Shown in pieces: positions 33,259-39,172 of a stretch of 39,172 nucleotides of DNA (its first letter is position 1; the number at the start of each line of letters is the position of its first letter). Origin of the DNA: Nitrococcus sp. (GTDB taxonomy: Bacteria; Pseudomonadota; Gammaproteobacteria; Nitrococcales; Nitrococcaceae); assembly GCA_030452265.1 (NCBI GenBank), contig JAKDMQ010000004.1:1-39172 (forward strand), in the 5' to 3' direction. The notes below the pieces were generated by a model that saw only the letters and a program-made list of their open reading frames with translations, ran no database searches and was not told the origin of the DNA. The position numbers and the translations under genes are program-made.

Positions 33259-34137
33259 CTAGGCGCGATTAGCCCCGTTTTGAACCAGCCTCTCGACCAA
33301 TGGCTGAATGATCAGCTCCATGGCAAGCCCCATCCGGCCGCCGGGAATAACGATGCTGTTGCGCCGCGACATGAAGGAGTTGTGGATCATATTGAGCAAA
33401 TAAGGGAAATCCACCTGCGTCTTACGGGGCTCTCGGAAACGAATCACCACGAAGCTCTCGTCCAACGTGGGGATATCCCGCGCAATAAATGGGTTAGACG
33501 TATCCACGGTCGGCACCCGCTGGAAATTGATATCCGTGCGAGAAAACTGTGGCGTAATGAAATGCACATAATCGGGCATGCGCCGCAGGATGGTATCGGT
33601 GACCGCCTCCGGACTGTAACCGCGCACCGAGGTATCGCGATGAATTTTTTGGATCCATTCCAAATTGACGATCGGCACGACGCCGACCAGCAAGTCCACG
33701 TGCTGGGCGACATTGACATCGCCCGTGACCACGCCGCCGTGTAGCCCCTCGTAGAAGAGCAGGTCGGTATCGGCCGGCAGCGCCTCCCAAGGCGTGAATG
33801 TGCCCGGCTCCTGCTTGAAGGGGGCAGCCTCCTCCGCATTGTGCAGATAGAAGCGGCGTTTTCCGGTGCCATGATCACCGTATTCCCGAAACAGGCCCTC
33901 GATCTCATGGAACAGATTGCCATTGGGGCCGAAGTGACTGAGATTGCGTCCCTCTTCACGGGCCAGCTCAAGCTGGCGTCGCATCTCGCCGCGGTCATAA
34001 CGATGGAAGCTATCTCCTTCGATGACCGCGGCATTATAACCGTCACGTCGAAAGATATGCTCCATCGCCCCCCGCACGGTGGAGGTACCGGCTCCCGAGG
34101 AGCCGGTAATTGCGAATATCGGATGTTGCTTGGACAT
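33259..34137 (-). CDS. prk: Phosphoribulokinase (proteobacterial type)
   Basis: Phosphoribulokinase phosphorylates ribulose-5-phosphate with ATP to RuBP, the reaction unique to the CBB cycle. The 292-aa product matches the octameric bacterial class: P-loop [10 protein letters not shown] (11-20), [20 protein letters not shown] with the catalytic acid, and [13 protein letters not shown] and [20 protein letters not shown]. The bacterial length (about 290) separates it from plant-type enzymes. The ATG 34137 has a weak binding site (AGGGG). It sits between fba (69 bases upstream) and fbp (38 bases downstream). Also called cbbP. Confidence 0.96.
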   Translation of the reverse strand: MSKQHPIFAITGSSGAGTSTVRGAMEHIFRRDGYNAAVIEGDSFHRYDRGEMRRQLELAREEGRNLSHFGPNGNLFHEIEGLFREYGDHGTGKRRFYLHNAEEAAPFKQEPGTFTPWEALPADTDLLFYEGLHGGVVTGDVNVAQHVDLLVGVVPIVNLEWIQKIHRDTSVRGYSPEAVTDTILRRMPDYVHFITPQFSRTDINFQRVPTVDTSNPFIARDIPTLDESFVVIRFREPRKTQVDFPYLLNMIHNSFMSRRNSIVIPGGRMGLAMELIIQPLVERLVQNGANRA

Positions 34138-34206
34138 TAGAATTACCCCTGCAGGCAGCCCTCTCCCGCTCCGAACGGAGGCGCTCGCCGGCCCCTGTCC
34201 GCGAGC

Positions 34207-35253
34207 TCAGCCGCGACCTGCGTATCGCGCCGCCATCGCCTCCAGGCCAACGGGCTTGATTTTTGCCGCCTGACCGGCACAGCCAAAGGCCTCGAAGCGG
34301 GCCTGACAGATCTCCTTCATGGCCTTGGTCGAGGCCGTAAGAAACTTGCGCGGGTCGAATTCCGCGGGATTCTCGACCAAGAACTTTCGTATGGCACCGG
34401 TAGAGGCCATGCGCAGGTCGGTGTCGATGTTCACCTTGCGCACCCCGTGGCGAATACCCTCGGCAATCTCTTCAACGGGTACGCCGTAGGTCGTCCCCAT
34501 ATCTCCGCCGTAGGTATTGATTACCTCCAGCCAGTCCTGAGGCACCGAGGACGATCCGTGCATCACCAGATGCGTGTTCGGAATCCGAGCATTAATCGCT
34601 TTGATCCGATCGATGGCGAGAGTCTCACCAGTAGGCGGGCGGGTGAACTTGTAGGCGCCATGCGAGGTGCCAATGGCGATCGCCAATGCATCCACGTGGG
34701 TCTTGGCCACGAAGTCGGCGGCTTGATCCGGGTCGGTTAGCAACTGCTCGCGGGTCAACTTGCCTTCGGCGCCGACCCCATCCTCCTTGCCCGCGATGCC
34801 GGTCTCGAGCGAGCCTAGACAACCGAGCTCGCCCTCCACGGAGACGCCGCCCGCGTGCGCCATTTGGGTCACCCGACGCGTCACATCGACGTTGTAATCG
34901 TAATCGGCCGGCGTCTTCATATCCTCCTGCAAAGAGCCGTCCATCATCACCGAGGTGAATCCGAGCTGAACGGAGCGCAAGCACACGGCGGGGGAGGCGC
35001 CATGGTCCTGGTGCATCACGATCGGTATGTGCGGCCATTGCTCAACCGCCCCGTCAAAGAGGTAGCGCAGAAAGGATGACCCGGCGTATTTCCTGGCGCC
35101 GGCCGAGGCCTGCATGATCACGGGGCTGTCTGCCTTGTCGGCAGCCTCCATGATCGAGTGTACTTGCTCCATGTTATTGATATTGAAAGCCGGAACGCCA
35201 TAACCGTGCTCAGCCGCGTGGTCAAGCAGCTGCCTTAAAGTAACTAGGGCCAT
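34207..35253 (-). CDS. fba: Fructose-1,6-bisphosphate aldolase class II, Calvin-cycle subtype
   Basis: The Zn-dependent aldolase condenses dihydroxyacetone phosphate with glyceraldehyde-3-phosphate or erythrose-4-phosphate. The 348-aa product has the metal and substrate segments [41 protein letters not shown] and [11 protein letters not shown], and ends with [11 protein letters not shown]-type N-terminus as expected. It belongs to the CBB-associated subtype (cbbA). ATG 35253 is preceded by AGGAGGAAAAC, a strong binding site. It follows tkt by 137 bases, the longest gap in the left part of the operon, so a separate promoter is possible there, though none is obvious. Confidence 0.95.
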   Translation of the reverse strand: MALVTLRQLLDHAAEHGYGVPAFNINNMEQVHSIMEAADKADSPVIMQASAGARKYAGSSFLRYLFDGAVEQWPHIPIVMHQDHGASPAVCLRSVQLGFTSVMMDGSLQEDMKTPADYDYNVDVTRRVTQMAHAGGVSVEGELGCLGSLETGIAGKEDGVGAEGKLTREQLLTDPDQAADFVAKTHVDALAIAIGTSHGAYKFTRPPTGETLAIDRIKAINARIPNTHLVMHGSSSVPQDWLEVINTYGGDMGTTYGVPVEEIAEGIRHGVRKVNIDTDLRMASTGAIRKFLVENPAEFDPRKFLTASTKAMKEICQARFEAFGCAGQAAKIKPVGLEAMAARYAGRG

Positions 35254-35390
35254 TTTGTTTTCCTCCTAAGTCGCGGAAATTGCAACGTGAAATTCGAAAC
35301 GGGACCGGTGGTAACGCGCCGCAAGGAGCCCTGTTCGCCGCGCTGATGGACTGCGCCCGCTGTTCATCTCTGGCGCCAATTTGAAGGCGG

Positions 35391-37457
35391 TTATTCCGCC
35401 AGCAGCGCCTCTACGGCAGCGACAACCCGCTCGACGGTGAAGCCAAAATGCTTGAACAGCGCATCGCCCGGCGCCGATTCGCCGAAACGGTCGATGCCGA
35501 GCACCTTGCCATTGGGACCCGCATACGCGGCCCAAAGCCGGGTGGCACCCGCCTCCAAAACCAACCGCGTGGTTAGCCGGGCAGGCAGAACCGACTCTCG
35601 GTAGGCGACATCCTGCGCCTCGAAAACCTCAACGCTGGGCAAGGAAACGACCCGTATGCGCCGGCCGCGCTCGCCAAGCGCTTGCGCCGCGGCAACGGCG
35701 AGCTCCACCTCGGAGCCGGTCGCAATAATGAGCGCTTCCGGCTCCGGAGTCGCGTCACGCAGCACGTAGCCACCCCGCTCAATCGCCTGCAAAGCCTTCG
35801 CATCGCGGACCTGATGGGCAACGTTCTGCCGTGTGAGGACCAGGCATGTCGGTCCGTTGCCATGCTCTATGGCCGCGCGCCAAGCAACCATGGTCTCGAC
35901 GGCATCACAAGGCCGCCACAGCGTGAGCTTCGGGATCAGACGCAGCGAAGACAGGTGCTCAATGGGCTGATGGGTTGGCCCATCCTCACCGAGCCCGATG
36001 GAATCATGGGTTAGCACGAAGATGCTGTGAGCGCCGATAATCGAGGCCATGCGCAGCGCATTACGCGCGTAATCGGAAAAGACTAGGAACGTTCCGCCAT
36101 AGGGGATGAAGCCACCGTGCAGCGCGACCCCGTTGATCACGGCGGACATACCGAACTCGCGCACGCCGTAGTAGATGTAGTTGCCCGCCTCATTGGCGGA
36201 GCTCAACGTGGTACAGCCATCCCATTTCGTGTTGTTCGATCCGGTAAGATCCGCCGAGCCGCCAAGCAATTCCGGCAAATAAGGACCGTAGGCGTTAAGC
36301 GCGGCTTGCGATGATTTTCGAGTTGCCTCCTTGGCCGCGCGCTCATTGACGCGCGCCAACGCCTGCGCGGCATGCGCCGGCCATTGCTCCGGAAGCTCGG
36401 CGCGGATACGCCGCTCGAGCTCGCGCGCGAGCTCCGGATGTGCGCTCTTGTAATCCGCCAGCGCGGCGTCCCATTGCGTCTCCCAGCGCGCGCCCCGGGC
36501 GCGGGCATCCCAGCCCTGGTAGATCGAATCCGGGATTTCGAACGGCGGATACTCCCAACCCAAAAACTCCCGTGCGGCCTGAACCTCATCATCCCCCAAC
36601 GGTGCGCCATGAGCTTCCTTGGTGCCACTGGCCTTCGGGGCCCCAAAGCCAATGACCGTCTTCGCGCAGATGAGTGACGGCCGATCGGTGACCTCGCGCG
36701 CCTGCGCGATCGCTTGCTTCACCGCTGCGGCGTCCTGGCCGTCTACGTCACGCACCACATGCCAGCCGTAGGCTTCAAAACGCATCGGCGTGTCATCGGT
36801 AAACCAGCCCTCGACTTTGCCGTCGATCGAGATACCGTTGTCATCATAAACGCAGATCAGCTTGCCCAGCCGCAAAGTGCCGGCGAGCGAGCAAGCCTCA
36901 TGCGAGATCCCCTCCATCAGGCAGCCATCGCCCAGAAAGCAATAGGTGTAATGATCCACCACGGCATGCCCGGGACGATTGAACTGAGCCGCCAGCGTGC
37001 GCTCGGCGATGGCCATGCCCACGGCGTTCGCGAGCCCCTGCCCCAACGGTCCGGTGGTCGTCTCGACGCCCGGAGTATAGCCATATTCCGGATGCCCCGG
37101 GGTCTTGGAGCCAAGCTGACGAAACTGCTTGATCTCTTCTAGGCCGAGCTCGTAGCCGCTCAAGTGCAATACCGAGTAGAGCAGCATCGCACCGTGGCCG
37201 TTCGAGAGCACGAAGCGATCCCGATTGAACCAGTGCGGGTTGCCTGGGTTATGGCGCAGGTAGTCGTTCCAGAGCACCTCGGCGATATCGGCCATACCCA
37301 TGGGTGCCCCCGGATGCCCGGCGTTGGCTCGCTGCACGGCGTCCATGCTCAACGCTCGGATGGCATTGGCGAGCTGCCGGCGGGATGCCGCGTCACGCTC
37401 CGATACGGCCTGTGAACCGCGTGCACCCGTCGTGGTAGTATCCTGAGGCGCTTGCAT
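35391..37457 (-). CDS. tkt: Transketolase
   Basis: Transketolase transfers two-carbon units between sugar phosphates using thiamine diphosphate, regenerating pentoses in the CBB cycle (cbbT). The 688-aa product has GHPGAPMG (47-54), LSNGHGA (84-90), the TPP-binding GDGCLMEG (176-183) with YDDNGIS, and central-domain segments [11 protein letters not shown] and [19 protein letters not shown]. The ATG at 37457 is preceded by AGGAGGT at 7 bases; the frame is open further upstream but without a good start. It is the first gene of the minus-strand cbb run. Two overlapping inverted repeats lie 55-90 bases upstream and may be regulatory. Confidence 0.95.
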   Translation of the reverse strand: MQAPQDTTTTGARGSQAVSERDAASRRQLANAIRALSMDAVQRANAGHPGAPMGMADIAEVLWNDYLRHNPGNPHWFNRDRFVLSNGHGAMLLYSVLHLSGYELGLEEIKQFRQLGSKTPGHPEYGYTPGVETTTGPLGQGLANAVGMAIAERTLAAQFNRPGHAVVDHYTYCFLGDGCLMEGISHEACSLAGTLRLGKLICVYDDNGISIDGKVEGWFTDDTPMRFEAYGWHVVRDVDGQDAAAVKQAIAQAREVTDRPSLICAKTVIGFGAPKASGTKEAHGAPLGDDEVQAAREFLGWEYPPFEIPDSIYQGWDARARGARWETQWDAALADYKSAHPELARELERRIRAELPEQWPAHAAQALARVNERAAKEATRKSSQAALNAYGPYLPELLGGSADLTGSNNTKWDGCTTLSSANEAGNYIYYGVREFGMSAVINGVALHGGFIPYGGTFLVFSDYARNALRMASIIGAHSIFVLTHDSIGLGEDGPTHQPIEHLSSLRLIPKLTLWRPCDAVETMVAWRAAIEHGNGPTCLVLTRQNVAHQVRDAKALQAIERGGYVLRDATPEPEALIIATGSEVELAVAAAQALGERGRRIRVVSLPSVEVFEAQDVAYRESVLPARLTTRLVLEAGATRLWAAYAGPNGKVLGIDRFGESAPGDALFKHFGFTVERVVAAVEALLAE

Positions 37458-37511
37458 CGTACGACCTCCTGGCAAAATGTGAACAGTATAGCTGCTACCT
37501 TGAGCAATGCG

Positions 37512-37545
37512 TTGATAACGTAGAATCAATCATTTCAAAGATTGA
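37512..37545 (-). promoter_or_regulatory. Overlapping inverted repeats upstream of tkt (candidate CbbR site)
   Basis: On the minus strand TCAAT (37545-37541), ATTGA (37530-37526), TTGAT (37529-37525) and ATCAA (37516-37512) form two dyads that share the middle half-site: TCAAT-N10-ATTGA and TTGAT-N8-ATCAA. LysR regulators often protect three such half-sites in an activation region. Confidence 0.45.
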
Positions 37546-38068
37546 CATAAGCGCTCGGCGCACCCGCTCGCGGTCAATCAGCCACTCCCACTACGTAAGC
37601 ACTGTCTCGGCAACGGGGTATCATGAGCCGGCGCGCATGCAAGCACCGCGTGCAGATGCCCCTCCCATGTACCCAGCTAAGAACCCGCTAGCCGAAACGG
37701 CGCAGAATACCTAGTTATCGCCGCGTGTCCAACACCCCAAGGCCAGCATCCCGCATTGTATAGCCCGCACAAGGACCGGCCGCCACTATATCATCGGAGA
37801 AGTCATCTCGTGAGCATGATTGTTGACTGTGTCCGCAGACGGGCGGCCTAGGGGCCGGTTGCCGTTTGCCACGGCGCCCAATGCCCCCTGTTGCGGGCAG
37901 CTCGAGTCCAGCCACCTGCTACACGGCAGTGGAATATTGCTACCATAGGCGCGCGGAATAGCGAAACGCTCGCCCCTCCATCTAAGGCCGAACGGTGGCC
38001 GCGGCGGTCGATACAGCACGTCGAGCACACTACACCGACAGGCAAGTGGCTAAATCGATGAGTTGTAT

Positions 38069-38093
38069 CCCGCCTTAGAAGCATTCTAGCGGG
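38069..38093 (+). promoter_or_regulatory. Leader hairpin upstream of the 91-aa gene
   Basis: CCCGC(CT)TAGAA (38069-38080) pairs with TTCTAGCGGG (38084-38093) around a GCA loop, a 10-bp stem with a two-base bulge. It lies 30 bases before the ATG at 38124, outside the ribosome binding site. Role unknown. Confidence 0.4.
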
Positions 38094-38123
38094 CGACAGG
38101 ATTTCTACTGCGAGGAGCAAATC

Positions 38124-38399
38124 ATGGGTTACGTATTCGGCGGCCACCCTTTTGATAATCGTGAGGAATGGCTGCGGGCAATCTGTGCGACCCACATTAC
38201 CGGCAACGGACAAAATGCGCGTGAAGTGATCGCTCAGCTCTTTCTAAGCTACTCCGAAGAGGAGCTAGCAGAGCAAGTGGCACAGAAATGGCCGGCGGAT
38301 GAGCTCGAGGGAGATGGTGCGGCTACGCCCTATACACTCGACGAGATTGCTCGGGTGATGTTTGACCTGCGCGCCGAGTTCCCGGATTGGTACGATTGA
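38124..38399 (+). CDS. Small hypothetical acidic protein (91 aa)
   Basis: I do not recognise the family. The start is well supported by GCGAGGAGC 8 bases before the ATG. The protein begins MGYVFGGHPFDNREEWLRAI, has a helical, acidic middle (YSEEELAEQVAQKWPADEL) and ends TLDEIARVMFDLRAEFPDWYD. It has no membrane segment, signal peptide or Cys pair, so it is likely a soluble cytoplasmic protein. The gene is divergent from tkt and followed by a hairpin that may end the transcript. Confidence 0.65.
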   Translation: MGYVFGGHPFDNREEWLRAICATHITGNGQNAREVIAQLFLSYSEEELAEQVAQKWPADELEGDGAATPYTLDEIARVMFDLRAEFPDWYD

Positions 38400-38709
38400 G
38401 AGGATAGGGTCTGTCGGCGCCTCGCCCTGTTGCTGGGAGAGGTGCCGCGGCTTGGGCCGCCTCGCTACGCGCCGCGAGCTTCAGCACGGGTTTTCTCCCA
38501 CCCAAACCCCATACCGCGCGAAAGGCGCGCCTGATATTGCGCGTCCTTGCTCAGGCCGCGCGCTTAGAACCTAGCGCCACGCGTCATCCCCATCTTGCGC
38601 TCGTGCTCACTTGGCCCGCCCTGCTTCGGCCTGTTTGTCGCTATCTCCCCACGACGCCGCGCCGTGGGCGAGTGTCAACAGGCGTAGCGGAAGTGTATTA
38701 TCCGAAGAC
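38400..38709. other. Intergenic region
   Basis: No recognisable gene. It begins with a terminator-like hairpin and ends just before the promoter of the DUF2325 gene. Confidence 0.4.
38415..38447 (+). terminator. Terminator-like hairpin after the 91-aa gene
   Basis: CGGCGCCTC (38415-38423) pairs with GAGGTGCCG (38439-38447) with one G-T pair; inner CCC/GGG can extend it. No T run follows, so termination is uncertain. Confidence 0.35.
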
Positions 38710-38737
38710 TTGACACACGAATACGACTCGTTATCAT
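38710..38737 (+). promoter_or_regulatory. Promoter for the DUF2325 gene with Fur-like half-site
   Basis: A perfect TTGACA (38710-38715) and TATCAT (38732-38737) are separated by 16 bases. The -10 overlaps TTATCATTA (38731-38739); on the other strand TAATGATAA matches nine consecutive positions of the 19-base Fur consensus, 11 of 19 overall by eye. Iron control is therefore possible but not proven. Confidence 0.5.
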
Positions 38738-38771
38738 TAGTATTGTTTATACTTTGCTGAATGGTAAGGAT

Positions 38772-39172
38772 ATGTCGCACTCACCAACAGGCCCGACAGG
38801 TACGGCTGCAGCCAGCCCGCCAACTCTGACGCAGCACCCGGGCGATTTACGGCTCGCGGCGAGATCCGGCGGCGAGCGCATGCTACCGCCAGAGCCGCGG
38901 GTGGCCATCTGCCCGCGGACCGGTTTGCCATGCGATTCCCGTTGCCTACTTTATGTCGGCGGCCTGCATCGTCTGTGCAGGCGTTACCGCGCGGTTGCGG
39001 AGCGAAACGGCTGGTCGTTCATGCATCACGACGGCGGCCGCGAGACGGGACTCGGCCGGCTGGCGGCGGTGCTGCCCCGTGCCCATGCGGTGATGTGTCC
39101 GGTGGACTGCGTCAGTCACGGTGCCATGCAATGCGTGCGCCACTTCTGCAAACAATCGCCGACGCGGCTGGT
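38772..39172 (+). CDS. DUF2325 domain protein, N-terminal part (3' end outside window)
   Basis: The open frame from ATG 38772 runs to the right edge. After a poorly conserved, Pro/Ala-rich lead of about 55 residues it reads CLLYVGGLHRLCRRYRAVAE, then GWSFMHHDGGRETGLGRLAAVL, AHAVMCPVDCVSHGAMQCV and HFCKQSP. This is the DUF2325 pattern (VGG..., HHDGG, CPVDCVSH, CK). The function of DUF2325 is unknown; conserved Cys and His suggest metal or redox binding. A later in-frame ATG at 38880 is an alternative start, since the binding site before 38772 (AAGGA) is too close to be ideal. The promoter upstream has a partial Fur-like site. Confidence 0.75.
   Translation, partial: MSHSPTGPTGTAAASPPTLTQHPGDLRLAARSGGERMLPPEPRVAICPRTGLPCDSRCLLYVGGLHRLCRRYRAVAERNGWSFMHHDGGRETGLGRLAAVLPRAHAVMCPVDCVSHGAMQCVRHFCKQSPTRL

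Larger units (their letters stand above)
37458..38123. other. Long intergenic region upstream of tkt and of the 91-aa gene
   Basis: 666 bases between divergent genes. It contains the dyads near tkt and a leader hairpin near 38124, both listed separately. A TATACT (on the minus strand, near 37486-37491) could be the tkt -10, but the -35 is poor. No gene is recognised. Confidence 0.5.

Overview
The window looks like chromosome from a GC-rich, chemolithoautotrophic proteobacterium, most likely a gammaproteobacterium. The main evidence is a nearly complete Calvin-Benson-Bassham (CBB) cluster with red-type (Form IC) RuBisCO and its activase CbbX, together with a membrane-anchored cytochrome c5, Slp-type outer-membrane lipoproteins and a fadIJ pair. 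I saw no RNA genes, CRISPR array or intact mobile element. The genus cannot be fixed from sequence reading alone.

Left part (1-15.2 kb, mostly + strand). A RecQ/UvrD-type helicase enters from the left edge. Next come a decayed cytochrome c5 copy and its intact neighbour, ended by a strong terminator, and then a DUF815 ATPase on the minus strand. After that lie a small unknown gene with a clear promoter, a DUF2007/zinc-ribbon protein and an Aquifex-type aconitase. Three tandem Slp lipoprotein genes follow; two share a 234-bp identical block and the duplicated unit carries the 3' end of the aconitase gene. The fadI-fadJ beta-oxidation operon (genes overlapping by 1 nt), a possible glutathione-transferase relic and a glycine-zipper lipoprotein complete this part.

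Middle part (15.2-22.4 kb). This is gene-poor and accessory in character. It holds a 899-aa surface protein with three Ig-like repeats and a right-handed beta-helix, two unrelated SAM-dependent methyltransferases, an IS1380-type transposase fragment and about 2.5 kb without recognisable genes. Two CsbD-like small proteins face each other around a strong hairpin.

Right part (22.7-39.2 kb). A 1161-aa iron-sulfur flavoprotein joins a GltD/NfnB-like half to a PyrK/NfnA-like half. Then, all on the minus strand and read right to left, come tkt, fba, prk, fbp, a proline iminopeptidase gene, cbbR, cbbL, cbbS, cbbX and a Uma2-family nuclease gene. cbbR lies inside the run in the same direction as cbbL, not divergent from it, and an AT-rich inverted repeat with a promoter begins right at its stop codon. 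The right edge holds an unknown 91-aa protein and the start of a DUF2325 gene behind a good promoter with a partial Fur-like site.

Together the cbb genes supply carboxylation (CbbLS), RuBisCO reactivation (CbbX), ribulose-bisphosphate formation (Prk), sugar-phosphate regeneration (Fba, Fbp, Tkt) and a LysR-type regulator (CbbR). The most unusual items are the fused Nfn-like flavoprotein, the embedded cbbR with its operator-like repeat, and the slp/acn duplication.
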